A DNA stretch of 64,000 nt, taken from positions 558,001-622,000 of the forward strand of contig OX388310.1 in NCBI GenBank assembly GCA_947579605.1. Reading direction: 5' to 3'. Position numbers and translations under genes: made by a program. Position 1 is the first letter of the stretch; each line of letters starts with the position of its first letter. Of this stretch, positions 29,724 through 42,924 are shown one piece after another. The stretch is from Athripsodes cinereus (lineage: Eukaryota > Arthropoda > Insecta > Trichoptera > Leptoceridae). A model generated the notes under the pieces. The model was not told the DNA's origin. It worked only from the letters and a program-made list of their open reading frames with translations, and did not search any database.

Positions 29724-32700
29724 TATTTATTACATCTACTACTATACTACTATACCATCACGGCATATCCCACAAGTGGGGTAGCCATCAGATCAGCTGC
29801 ATGTAAGAAAGATGCAAACTGTCCTCTTCGTGCCAATATAAATTGATACTACTTTATTGAGTATTTATTACATCTACTACTATACTACTATACCATCACG
29901 GCATATCCCACAAGTGGGGTAGCCATCAGATCAGCTGCATGTAAGAAAGATGCAAACTGTCCTCTTCGTGCCAATATAAATTGATACTACTTTATTGAGT
30001 ATTTATTACATCTACTACTATACTACTATACCATCACGGCATATCCCACAAGTGGGGTAGCCATCAGATCAGCTGCATGTAAGAAAGATGCAAACTGTCC
30101 TCTTCGTGCCAATATAAATTGATACTACTTTATTGAGTATTTATTACATCTACTACTATACTACTATACCATCACGGCATATCCCACAAGTGGGGTAGCC
30201 ATCAGATCAGCTGCATGTAAGAAAGATGCAAACTGTCCTCTTCGTGCCAATATAAATTGATACTACTTTATTGAGTATTTATTACATCTACTACTATACT
30301 ACTATACCATCACGGCATATCCCACAAGTGGGGTAGCCATCAGATCAGCTGCATGTAAGAAAGATGCAAACTGTCCTCTTCGTGCCAATATAAATTGATA
30401 CTACTTTATTGAGTATTTATTACATCTACTACTATACTACTATACCATCACGGCATATCCCACAAGTGGGGTAGCCATCAGATCAGCTGCATGTAAGAAA
30501 GATGCAAACTGTCCTCTTCGTGCCAATATAAATTGATACTACTTTATTGAGTATTTATTACATCTACTACTATACTACTATACCATCACGGCATATCCCA
30601 CAAGTGGGGTAGCCATCAGATCAGCTGCATGTAAGAAAGATGCAAACTGTCCTCTTCGTGCCAATATAAATTGATACTACTTTATTGAGTATTTATTACA
30701 TCTACTACTATACTACTATACCATCACGGCATATCCCACAAGTGGGGTAGCCATCAGATCAGCTGCATGTAAGAAAGATGCAAACTGTCCTCTTCGTGCC
30801 AATATAAATTGATACTACTTTATTGAGTATTTATTACATCTACTACTATACTACTATACCATCACGGCATATCCCACAAGTGGGGTAGCCATCAGATCAG
30901 CTGCATGTAAGAAAGATGCAAACTGTCCTCTTCGTGCCAATATAAATTGATACTACTTTATTGAGTATTTATTACATCTACTACTATACTACTATACCAT
31001 CACGGCATATCCCACAAGTGGGGTAGCCATCAGATCAGCTGCATGTAAGAAAGATGCAAACTGTCCTCTTCGTGCCAATATAAATTGATACTACTTTATT
31101 GAGTATTTATTACATCTACTACTATACTACTATACCATCACGGCATATCCCACAAGTGGGGTAGCCATCAGATCAGCTGCATGTAAGAAAGATGCAAACT
31201 GTCCTCTTCGTGCCAATATAAATTGATACTACTTTATTGAGTATTTATTACATCTACTACTATACTACTATACCATCACGGCATATCCCACAAGTGGGGT
31301 AGCCATCAGATCAGCTGCATGTAAGAAAGATGCAAACTGTCCTCTTCGTGCCAATATAAATTGATACTACTTTATTGAGTATTTATTACATCTACTACTA
31401 TACTACTATACCATCACGGCATATCCCACAAGTGGGGTAGCCATCAGATCAGCTGCATGTAAGAAAGATGCAAACTGTCCTCTTCGTGCCAATATAAATT
31501 GATACTACTTTATTGAGTATTTATTACATCTACTACTATACTACTATACCATCACGGCATATCCCACAAGTGGGGTAGCCATCAGATCAGCTGCATGTAA
31601 GAAAGATGCAAACTGTCCTCTTCGTGCCAATATAAATTGATACTACTTTATTGAGTATTTATTACATCTACTACTATACTACTATACCATCACGGCATAT
31701 CCCACAAGTGGGGTAGCCATCAGATCAGCTGCATGTAAGAAAGATGCAAACTGTCCTCTTCGTGCCAATATAAATTGATACTACTTTATTGAGTATTTAT
31801 TACATCTACTACTATACTACTATACCATCACGGCATATCCCACAAGTGGGGTAGCCATCAGATCAGCTGCATGTAAGAAAGATGCAAACTGTCCTCTTCG
31901 TGCCAATATAAATTGATACTACTTTATTGAGTATTTATTACATCTACTACTATACTACTATACCATCACGGCATATCCCACAAGTGGGGTAGCCATCAGA
32001 TCAGCTGCATGTAAGAAAGATGCAAACTGTCCTCTTCGTGCCAATATAAATTGATACTACTTTATTGAGTATTTATTACATCTACTACTATACTACTATA
32101 CCATCACGGCATATCCCACAAGTGGGGTAGCCATCAGATCAGCTGCATGTAAGAAAGATGCAAACTGTCCTCTTCGTGCCAATATAAATTGATACTACTT
32201 TATTGAGTATTTATTACATCTACTACTATACTACTATACCATCACGGCATATCCCACAAGTGGGGTAGCCATCAGATCAGCTGCATGTAAGAAAGATGCA
32301 AACTGTCCTCTTCGTGCCAATATAAATTGATACTACTTTATTGAGTATTTATTACATCTACTACTATACTACTATACCATCACGGCATATCCCACAAGTG
32401 GGGTAGCCATCAGATCAGCTGCATGTAAGAAAGATGCAAACTGTCCTCTTCGTGCCAATATAAATTGATACTACTTTATTGAGTATTTATTACATCTACT
32501 ACTATACTACTATACCATCACGGCATATCCCACAAGTGGGGTAGCCATCAGATCAGCTGCATGTAAGAAAGATGCAAACTGTCCTCTTCGTGCCAATATA
32601 AATTGATACTACTTTATTGAGTATTTATTACATCTACTACTATACTACTATACCATCACGGCATATCCCACAAGTGGGGTAGCCATCAGATCAGCTGCAT

Positions 32701-35700
32701 GTAAGAAAGATGCAAACTGTCCTCTTCGTGCCAATATAAATTGATACTACTTTATTGAGTATTTATTACATCTACTACTATACTACTATACCATCACGGC
32801 ATATCCCACAAGTGGGGTAGCCATCAGATCAGCTGCATGTAAGAAAGATGCAAACTGTCCTCTTCGTGCCAATATAAATTGATACTACTTTATTGAGTAT
32901 TTATTACATCTACTACTATACTACTATACCATCACGGCATATCCCACAAGTGGGGTAGCCATCAGATCAGCTGCATGTAAGAAAGATGCAAACTGTCCTC
33001 TTCGTGCCAATATAAATTGATACTACTTTATTGAGTATTTATTACATCTACTACTATACTACTATACCATCACGGCATATCCCACAAGTGGGGTAGCCAT
33101 CAGATCAGCTGCATGTAAGAAAGATGCAAACTGTCCTCTTCGTGCCAATATAAATTGATACTACTTTATTGAGTATTTATTACATCTACTACTATACTAC
33201 TATACCATCACGGCATATCCCACAAGTGGGGTAGCCATCAGATCAGCTGCATGTAAGAAAGATGCAAACTGTCCTCTTCGTGCCAATATAAATTGATACT
33301 ACTTTATTGAGTATTTATTACATCTACTACTATACTACTATACCATCACGGCATATCCCACAAGTGGGGTAGCCATCAGATCAGCTGCATGTAAGAAAGA
33401 TGCAAACTGTCCTCTTCGTGCCAATATAAATTGATACTACTTTATTGAGTATTTATTACATCTACTACTATACTACTATACCATCACGGCATATCCCACA
33501 AGTGGGGTAGCCATCAGATCAGCTGCATGTAAGAAAGATGCAAACTGTCCTCTTCGTGCCAATATAAATTGATACTACTTTATTGAGTATTTATTACATC
33601 TACTACTATACTACTATACCATCACGGCATATCCCACAAGTGGGGTAGCCATCAGATCAGCTGCATGTAAGAAAGATGCAAACTGTCCTCTTCGTGCCAA
33701 TATAAATTGATACTACTTTATTGAGTATTTATTACATCTACTACTATACTACTATACCATCACGGCATATCCCACAAGTGGGGTAGCCATCAGATCAGCT
33801 GCATGTAAGAAAGATGCAAACTGTCCTCTTCGTGCCAATATAAATTGATACTACTTTATTGAGTATTTATTACATCTACTACTATACTACTATACCATCA
33901 CGGCATATCCCACAAGTGGGGTAGCCATCAGATCAGCTGCATGTAAGAAAGATGCAAACTGTCCTCTTCGTGCCAATATAAATTGATACTACTTTATTGA
34001 GTATTTATTACATCTACTACTATACTACTATACCATCACGGCATATCCCACAAGTGGGGTAGCCATCAGATCAGCTGCATGTAAGAAAGATGCAAACTGT
34101 CCTCTTCGTGCCAATATAAATTGATACTACTTTATTGAGTATTTATTACATCTACTACTATACTACTATACCATCACGGCATATCCCACAAGTGGGGTAG
34201 CCATCAGATCAGCTGCATGTAAGAAAGATGCAAACTGTCCTCTTCGTGCCAATATAAATTGATACTACTTTATTGAGTATTTATTACATCTACTACTATA
34301 CTACTATACCATCACGGCATATCCCACAAGTGGGGTAGCCATCAGATCAGCTGCATGTAAGAAAGATGCAAACTGTCCTCTTCGTGCCAATATAAATTGA
34401 TACTACTTTATTGAGTATTTATTACATCTACTACTATACTACTATACCATCACGGCATATCCCACAAGTGGGGTAGCCATCAGATCAGCTGCATGTAAGA
34501 AAGATGCAAACTGTCCTCTTCGTGCCAATATAAATTGATACTACTTTATTGAGTATTTATTACATCTACTACTATACTACTATACCATCACGGCATATCC
34601 CACAAGTGGGGTAGCCATCAGATCAGCTGCATGTAAGAAAGATGCAAACTGTCCTCTTCGTGCCAATATAAATTGATACTACTTTATTGAGTATTTATTA
34701 CATCTACTACTATACTACTATACCATCACGGCATATCCCACAAGTGGGGTAGCCATCAGATCAGCTGCATGTAAGAAAGATGCAAACTGTCCTCTTCGTG
34801 CCAATATAAATTGATACTACTTTATTGAGTATTTATTACATCTACTACTATACTACTATACCATCACGGCATATCCCACAAGTGGGGTAGCCATCAGATC
34901 AGCTGCATGTAAGAAAGATGCAAACTGTCCTCTTCGTGCCAATATAAATTGATACTACTTTATTGAGTATTTATTACATCTACTACTATACTACTATACC
35001 ATCACGGCATATCCCACAAGTGGGGTAGCCATCAGATCAGCTGCATGTAAGAAAGATGCAAACTGTCCTCTTCGTGCCAATATAAATTGATACTACTTTA
35101 TTGAGTATTTATTACATCTACTACTATACTACTATACCATCACGGCATATCCCACAAGTGGGGTAGCCATCAGATCAGCTGCATGTAAGAAAGATGCAAA
35201 CTGTCCTCTTCGTGCCAATATAAATTGATACTACTTTATTGAGTATTTATTACATCTACTACTATACTACTATACCATCACGGCATATCCCACAAGTGGG
35301 GTAGCCATCAGATCAGCTGCATGTAAGAAAGATGCAAACTGTCCTCTTCGTGCCAATATAAATTGATACTACTTTATTGAGTATTTATTACATCTACTAC
35401 TATACTACTATACCATCACGGCATATCCCACAAGTGGGGTAGCCATCAGATCAGCTGCATGTAAGAAAGATGCAAACTGTCCTCTTCGTGCCAATATAAA
35501 TTGATACTACTTTATTGAGTATTTATTACATCTACTACTATACTACTATACCATCACGGCATATCCCACAAGTGGGGTAGCCATCAGATCAGCTGCATGT
35601 AAGAAAGATGCAAACTGTCCTCTTCGTGCCAATATAAATTGATACTACTTTATTGAGTATTTATTACATCTACTACTATACTACTATACCATCACGGCAT

Positions 35701-38015
35701 ATCCCACAAGTGGGGTAGCCATCAGATCAGCTGCATGTAAGAAAGATGCAAACTGTCCTCTTCGTGCCAATATAAATTGATACTACTTTATTGAGTATTT
35801 ATTACATCTACTACTATACTACTATACCATCACGGCATATCCCACAAGTGGGGTAGCCATCAGATCAGCTGCATGTAAGAAAGATGCAAACTGTCCTCTT
35901 CGTGCCAATATAAATTGATACTACTTTATTGAGTATTTATTACATCTACTACTATACTACTATACCATCACGGCATATCCCACAAGTGGGGTAGCCATCA
36001 GATCAGCTGCATGTAAGAAAGATGCAAACTGTCCTCTTCGTGCCAATATAAATTGATACTACTTTATTGAGTATTTATTACATCTACTACTATACTACTA
36101 TACCATCACGGCATATCCCACAAGTGGGGTAGCCATCAGATCAGCTGCATGTAAGAAAGATGCAAACTGTCCTCTTCGTGCCAATATAAATTGATACTAC
36201 TTTATTGAGTATTTATTACATCTACTACTATACTACTATACCATCACGGCATATCCCACAAGTGGGGTAGCCATCAGATCAGCTGCATGTAAGAAAGATG
36301 CAAACTGTCCTCTTCGTGCCAATATAAATTGATACTACTTTATTGAGTATTTATTACATCTACTACTATACTACTATACCATCACGGCATATCCCACAAG
36401 TGGGGTAGCCATCAGATCAGCTGCATGTAAGAAAGATGCAAACTGTCCTCTTCGTGCCAATATAAATTGATACTACTTTATTGAGTATTTATTACATCTA
36501 CTACTATACTACTATACCATCACGGCATATCCCACAAGTGGGGTAGCCATCAGATCAGCTGCATGTAAGAAAGATGCAAACTGTCCTCTTCGTGCCAATA
36601 TAAATTGATACTACTTTATTGAGTATTTATTACATCTACTACTATACTACTATACCATCACGGCATATCCCACAAGTGGGGTAGCCATCAGATCAGCTGC
36701 ATGTAAGAAAGATGCAAACTGTCCTCTTCGTGCCAATATAAATTGATACTACTTTATTGAGTATTTATTACATCTACTACTATACTACTATACCATCACG
36801 GCATATCCCACAAGTGGGGTAGCCATCAGATCAGCTGCATGTAAGAAAGATGCAAACTGTCCTCTTCGTGCCAATATAAATTGATACTACTTTATTGAGT
36901 ATTTATTACATCTACTACTATACTACTATACCATCACGGCATATCCCACAAGTGGGGTAGCCATCAGATCAGCTGCATGTAAGAAAGATGCAAACTGTCC
37001 TCTTCGTGCCAATATAAATTGATACTACTTTATTGAGTATTTATTACATCTACTACTATACTACTATACCATCACGGCATATCCCACAAGTGGGGTAGCC
37101 ATCAGATCAGCTGCATGTAAGAAAGATGCAAACTGTCCTCTTCGTGCCAATATAAATTGATACTACTTTATTGAGTATTTATTACATCTACTACTATACT
37201 ACTATACCATCACGGCATATCCCACAAGTGGGGTAGCCATCAGATCAGCTGCATGTAAGAAAGATGCAAACTGTCCTCTTCGTGCCAATATAAATTGATA
37301 CTACTTTATTGAGTATTTATTACATCTACTACTATACTACTATACCATCACGGCATATCCCACAAGTGGGGTAGCCATCAGATCAGCTGCATGTAAGAAA
37401 GATGCAAACTGTCCTCTTCGTGCCAATATAAATTGATACTACTTTATTGAGTATTTATTACATCTACTACTATACTACTATACCATCACGGCATATCCCA
37501 CAAGTGGGGTAGCCATCAGATCAGCTGCATGTAAGAAAGATGCAAACTGTCCTCTTCGTGCCAATATAAATTGATACTACTTTATTGAGTATTTATTACA
37601 TCTACTACTATACTACTATACCATCACGGCATATCCCACAAGTGGGGTAGCCATCAGATCAGCTGCATGTAAGAAAGATGCAAACTGTCCTCTTCGTGCC
37701 AATATAAATTGATACTACTTTATTGAGTATTTATTACATCTACTACTATACTACTATACCATCACGGCATATCCCACAAGTGGGGTAGCCATCAGATCAG
37801 CTGCATGTAAGAAAGATGCAAACTGTCCTCTTCGTGCCAATATAAATTGATACTACTTTATTGAGTATTTATTACATCTACTACTATACTACTATACCAT
37901 CACGGCATATCCCACAAGTGGGGTAGCCATCAGATCAGCTGCATGTAAGAAAGATGCAAACTGTCCTCTTCGTGCCAATATAAATTGATACTACTTTATT
38001 GAGTATTTATTACAT
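29724..38015 (-). repeat. Tandem array: 60 x 138-bp SINE-A-derived units
   Basis: The period is exactly 138 bp (for example TACATCTACT at 29,731, 29,869 and 30,007; last repeat boundary at 38,011), giving 60 units, and I noticed no difference between units. Each unit is a 126-bp truncated SINE-A insertion in minus orientation (3' TAG-rich tail at left, then CCATCACGGCATATCCCAC, GCAAACTGTCCTCTTCGTGCC) plus the 12 bp TATTTATTACAT. That 12-mer also bounds the whole array at 29,724-29,735 and 38,004-38,015. The array is therefore TSD-(SINE-TSD)x60: one SINE insertion amplified together with one copy of its target duplication. No coding frame survives across units. Confidence 0.95.
29736..29861 (-). 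mobile_element. First SINE-A body of the array (founder-type unit)
   Basis: It starts immediately after the 12-bp duplication with the SINE 3' tail CTACTACTATACTACTATACC. The last 30 bp or so (ATATAAATTGATACTACTTTATTGAG) do not align clearly to other SINE-A copies and may be a diverged or rearranged 5' end of a truncated insertion. Confidence 0.8.
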
Positions 38016-38285
38016 TGATAGCAATAAATAATTTAGTAATATAATTATTATTCAGCAATGAAGTTTAATAAAAAAAATTGATTTTTTTAAATACCGTGCA
38101 TTCCCAGAAAAAGTTTTAGGTCTTCCATTCTTTTTTGACATTTATCCAATGTCCTGTGAGAGAAAGATATTAGTAAAATCTTTATTTATTTATTCTTAAC
38201 TCTACTTTGATTACCAGAAATTTTGCATAAGTATATAATTATGTTAAATAAATAAAAAGGAAACATTTATATTTAGTACTTTTAA
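38016..38285. other. AT-rich spacer right of the array
   Basis: No gene. CCAATGTCCTGTGAGAGAAAG faintly recalls SINE-A but is too short to call. Confidence 0.4.
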
Positions 38286-38289
38286 AGTG

Positions 38290-38350
38290 ACATTATTAAT
38301 GGCTAGCCGGTTTTCAAGAGCTTCCGCTCTCATCATCAGAATAACGTATA
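38290..38350 (-). ncRNA. Degenerate hammerhead motif
   Basis: Minus strand: CTGATGA (38,333-38,339 complement), a strong stem II (GAGAGC-GGAA-GCTCTT), GAAA (38,312-38,315 complement), the palindrome CCGG and CTA. Stem I is not adjacent, so it is probably inactive. Its stem II and GAAA half match the palindrome at 42.0 kb, showing one sub-family. Confidence 0.6.
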
Positions 38351-38755
38351 GGTAATAATTCTTTTATGATGAGTGAGTTGGATCCAACAGATAACTCTGG
38401 AATCCTTACAGGAAGCTTTGTTCAATACTCGACAGAAGAAGAAGACTAACGGTGAGGGAAGTGTTTTATTAAAGTTACCATGATTCCATGTAAAATAGAT
38501 ATTATAAAAAAAGTGTTTATTGTATGTGTATAATTAATGTGTTAATTATTGTCTCAATAAATTCTTTCTTTTAATTAATTTTTAACATAACAATTATATA
38601 GACATAACAATACATAGACTATTTGATAAAAAACTTAAATCTAAACATCCTCCTTGTAGAGAGAGAGACAAGTCTCGTGTAAAGGAGGGTGAGGGATAAA
38701 TATTTGAATTTAAAAAAATTAACTGTTTGAGTCTTACTGTAATTAGTAATAGGTA
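38351..38755. other. Spacer with short dispersed repeat
   Basis: At 38,638-38,688 the segment CTAAACATCCTCCTTGTAGAG...GACAAGTCTCGTGTAAAGG is the inverse of 11,264-11,312. No gene seen. Confidence 0.45.
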
Positions 38756-38800
38756 GTTACAATAACCTGGTTTTGACTTATAAAATCATCAGATTGTAAC
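38756..38800 (-). ncRNA. Hammerhead-like motif with 8-bp stem I
   Basis: Minus strand: GTTACAAT, CTGATGA, a weak stem II, CAAA (GAAA expected), CCAGG, TT, ATTGTAAC. The flanking 8-mers are perfectly complementary, the best stem I in the window. Loss of the G in GAAA and the poor stem II argue that it is inactive now. Confidence 0.5.
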
Positions 38801-39760
38801 TTACTTTAGTTTTCATAAATTAATATGGATTTTTACAAAATAAACATCAACTCGATAAGTCAAAATATGATAATATTTATCAAGCAATAATATGGGACTT
38901 TTTTGATGATTGATGTTATAACCAACGTATAGTAAAGAATAAAATAAATACACTTTTAAAGCTGGATATTTTATCGAAATTCTCTGACGTTACATTGCTC
39001 AAGTCTAGACGATTAAAAAAAGACAATTCCACAGAAACTTTGGCAAGTTCAAAAAAAGGCAAGTTCTTGTCTTAATAATAATAATTGTCTGACTGAAAAC
39101 ATATAAGTACCTACATCAAAAGATATATATTTTGAAGTAAGTGGGTGATATGATTATATTTTATTTAATCTATCAAAAAACTCGAGACAGAATAATATTA
39201 ATTCACTAAAATTTTGAGAACAATCGACTTAAAATAACCACTCTATCTATAATACGTCACGAAATAAATTGCTGGCCACTTTTTCCAAACACTTTCTTCC
39301 GTTTCCTTTCTACATTTTTTTTTATTTTCATTTTTGTTTATTTTTTTTCTCCACTTTGAAGAAAAAGTATTTCTCTTCCCTCCTCTATTCTTCACTCTTC
39401 TTTTCTACTACCCTCTTACCCTTCAGATAAGTGAGATGGGTTTAATTTATTGTTATCAACACAAGAGCTAACTGTGGTGAAGCAAATCGAGGGAAATGAT
39501 TTAAAAAATTGAATTATTATTATTATTATTTGTTGTGGATTTACAATAAAAAAATATTATTATATATTCAAAACGAATAATATCTTCCCGGTTGTGAATT
39601 TGTATTATCATTTTATAAAGAGGGGAAGAGCGAAATAAAATATACAGAAACATTTCAAAAAAACACTTAATTTAAAAATAAATTCGAAATGAGAGCTTTT
39701 CGCATATTATAGAATCTCAGATGTGTCACGATGTTTTTATGTTTATTTTTTTTATAAACA
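38801..39760. other. AT-rich spacer with pyrimidine tract
   Basis: A C/T-rich stretch lies at about 39,290-39,425. No coding frame or repeat ends recognised. Confidence 0.4.
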
Positions 39761-39762
39761 TA

Positions 39763-39850
39763 TAATTATGAACAATTCATACAAATATCAAGCTAGTCAC
39801 AAACTTGAATATGTTTCTAGTATCGGGGTTCTGACGCGATGATTCCTACA
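39763..39850 (-). mobile_element. Decayed SINE-C fragment
   Basis: On the minus strand CATCGCGTCAGAACCCCGATACTAGAAACATATTCAAGTTTGTGACTAGCTTG follows the SINE-C 3' region (CGTCGTGTTAGTACCCATAATAC...AGTTTGGGACTAGCT) with many changes. Confidence 0.5.
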
Positions 39851-40192
39851 CATATTTATCGACTAACTAGTTTCATAGCTCAACATGTAGAAATGTCGTG
39901 TTTTCCATAAATTGTTTTTTTTTGTAATTTTGTTAAATTTATAGTATACTTTAAAAACACAACAGGAGGTGTAATATATTTTATAATATTAGCACTGTTA
40001 AAGACATAATTTGTTTCTGTCCCGTTCAATAGTTAAACAATTCGAAATACTTACTTATTTGTAAAATTGGAAATAAGTACGTACTTATCTACCTATTTTA
40101 ATTTTCTCCATATCTTAGTATATATTAAATTATAATAGAAAAAATAAAAGGAAATGCGCATTATTTTATTATAGTTAATTTATTGATGTAGG

Positions 40193-40388
40193 TATGTGCT
40201 CTTCCGGGTTTACCGCGTCTCGTCGATCTTCCTCCTCAGTCTTTACGTTTCGGCTCTACTAATCGATTAATGTTCAAAAGTACCTACATAATATATATAC
40301 TTTTGAAAATGACTCAATCAGTAGAGTCGAAACGTTAAGACGGAGGAGGAAGATCGACGAGACGCGGTAAACCCGGAAGAGCACATAC
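40193..40388. repeat. Large imperfect palindrome, 68-bp arms
   Basis: Left arm 40,193-40,260 and right arm 40,321-40,388 are reverse complements with only a few mismatches (GTGCTCTTCCGGGTTTACCG ... CGGTAAACCCGGAAGAGCAC). The 60-bp loop has its own short pair, TCAAAAGTA / TACTTTTGA. The right arm reads GACTC...GAGTC then GAAACGTT, a possible stem II plus GAAA half of a hammerhead whose CTGATGA is lost. A 63-residue minus frame overlaps by chance. Confidence 0.85.
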
Positions 40389-41255
40389 ATAAATAAATGA
40401 AGACCGCGAAAGCCTGCAACAACAAATTTATTTATTGTTTGTGGAATTGAAAGAGTGGCGTTCATTGTATCAAGAGAAATAACTCTAAAGTTTGTACATT
40501 CACAGAGTGAAAATTCATTATGATAATATCATGTATCAAGAGTGTTGGTGGAAAACTTTTTTCTAAAGTATTTTGTTGGTTTAAAAAATAGCGTGAAATT
40601 AAAAACCAGCAATAATATATTTAAAACTCAAAGTTATTATGAATAATAATGTGTGAACTCGTGCTTTGCGGGTGTGGGTAGTAGGGGTATCCACAGGGAG
40701 ATAAACAGAGCCCAGTACGGAGAAATTTCAATATCTTAACCATGTTTTTTGGAAAGAAAAATAGAATATGCCCACTCATTCCATACACTCGTAGATAATT
40801 TGTTATCTAACCACAGGGGTGCGCCACCCACGAATTGAATAGGGATCGAGAAACATGGTATACGTAGTAGGTATCTATCCGAAAAATAATTAATCTATTG
40901 TTTTCACAACTTCCCACATTTAAGTACAATATTTAAGGTTTTCGTGAATATTAACTAAAACATAAGATAAATATTTTTAAGCCCACTGTTTTATCAATTT
41001 TTATTCGAAGAAGGACCTACCAGCTCCATATTCAATATAGTTATTATTTGACTAACAAAATTTAAGTTTCATCCAATGAAATCTTAATAAAAATCTTGAT
41101 TCGATTTTATTGAATGGATTTTTATCAATCGTTGATATTATAATAACCTTATATTTTGTCGAAAGAAATCTCTTTTGTTATAAAAAAATCGTAGCAGAAT
41201 AAAACATTTGATTTCTTTCAAATAAGCCCAATCTTTTAGAACTCAAATGTGAAGT
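40389..41255. other. Spacer, no gene seen
   Basis: A patch with somewhat higher GC at 40,665-40,870 shows no coding motif. The rest is AT-rich. Confidence 0.4.
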
Positions 41256-41257
41256 TT

Positions 41258-41405
41258 TTATTTATTTATTTAATCTTTAATGTACATTGATTACAAGCAA
41301 ATTTACACAAAAATATATTTCAAACATAAACAATCATACAATCAATATACAGAAGGCGAGTTTATCGAAGAGGAGCGATTTATTCCAACTAATCCAAATT
41401 TTTCG
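41258..41405 (-). mobile_element. LINE 3' UTR (GCGATAAACTC tail family)
   Basis: TTTATTTATTTAATCTTTAATGTACATTG, then CAATATACAGAAGGCGAGTTTATCG and GATTTATTCCAACTAATCC. The same order is seen at 46.25, 54.77 and 55.2 kb, defining one LINE family with an AAATAAATAAA tail. Confidence 0.65.
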
Positions 41406-41987
41406 CATTTAACTGTATTTTTCACAATAACCTAAAAATAATAATAAAAAAACACTTAACAATGCAGTAAATGGTTAATTTTAATCTTGTATTACTTCTT
41501 TGTGTTTTAATTATTGAATAACTTAATAATAATTTATTAAAAGTTCAAAGACTCCCTCAGTTACCATATTTCATTCCCCGACTATTGCTTTGTACTCCTA
41601 TGATTATTATCTTCCACCTACGCCGCACTGTACTACTTACTACACTACGTGTGGACACGGATATATGCCCTAGAGAACATCAGATCTATACACAGAAGGT
41701 CTATGTACAACACAATACTGTCTTGTAGCGGGCAAAGACTTAATAACATTGGACTTTGTATTTTATATTATTATTATTGTATAGAGTTCATACTGACATA
41801 CGGGTAGCCTTCTTCTGATATCCCTTAGGGAGATAAGGTGGTGATTTCAATTGCATTATATTATGTTATTATTTTGTACTAAGCCTTTGATATTTCTATC
41901 AATAAACAAATCTACAGTAAAATCAATTCGATAGATTGTAAATTTGTTTGTTTGTAGTTGTATCTAATAAATTTCAATTATTTTTTT

Positions 41988-42139
41988 AAATGAAACACGA
42001 TATATAGTTATTCCACTATTGACTTTATTTATTTTTGCGAGCCGGCTTTCAACGATGAGAGCGGAAACTCTTGAAAGCCGGCTCGCAAAAATAAATAAAG
42101 TCAATAGTGGAATAACTATATAGATATCGTGTTTCATTT
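41988..42139. repeat. Palindrome with 65-69-bp arms
   Basis: The arms (41,988-42,052; 42,071-42,139) are reverse complements except for a 4-bp TATC length difference. They flank an 18-bp loop, CGATGAGAGCGGAAACTC. The right side reads GAGCGGAAACTCTT, GAAA, GCCGGC, TCGC: stem II, core and palindromic stem III of a hammerhead, with the CTGATGA strand reduced to CGATGA. Same sub-family as 38.3 kb. Confidence 0.85.
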
Positions 42140-42920
42140 TAAAAAATATTAATATGAACTTTCACCACGAACCGTCGGTCGATAAATTAAACTTGATTAA
42201 ATTTCATTTATTATCATTTTTGTCAATTTTGTATTTATATTTTATTTTGGTTGGTATTTTAATTTTTAAAATACAAACTAAAAAGGAACCTGTTGACAAG
42301 TCTTATTAAAGTGCTTGACAGGACTTGTATTATTTCCTTGTAGTGTATAAAAAAAAACAATCTCTTTATTATTTATTATCATCGTTTTATTTAATTTCTA
42401 ATGTTGTTTTGTGCAACTGATTTTATTTTACGTCTCACTGTTTATTTTTATAAATTTGCACCTGCAACTAAAATCGTTGTTTTTGTTTGTCAAATTGTTT
42501 TTTTTTTCTTGTTATTTGTTCAACATATAAAAGGATCATGCCGTATATAAGTGATAAATAAATAAAATAAAATACTTATGCGTTATGTTAAACAGATGCT
42601 TTCCTTATTGTTGAAAACGCAAGAAATGCTGCTGCAAGTTAGTATATTATAACGTTCGTATAATTAAATTTTATTTAGAAAATACTATTTTTTATCCATT
42701 TAATTCAGGCAACGTAGGGTATATAAATAGTCTTATAAAAACAATATTACATTTTTGTGCACGTATCGTATTCAGAACAAAGTAATTCTATCTTTTTTTT
42801 CAGGTGATACCCGCATAGATGAGAACTCGTATTCCCTTTAATACCACCAAAAAAGGGAAAAAGCATAGTGGGTATTACATACAAACGTACAAAGACATAA
42901 TCGATATGAAAATCTACTAC
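42140..42920. other. AT-rich spacer, no gene seen
   Basis: Nothing recognised. Confidence 0.4.
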
Positions 42921-42924
42921 CACT

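Noticed and set aside
29724..38015. CRISPR array or classical centromeric satellite
   Set aside because: There are no variable spacers and the DNA is eukaryotic. The unit is a SINE piece with its target duplication, so a young retroposon-derived tandem array explains it better.
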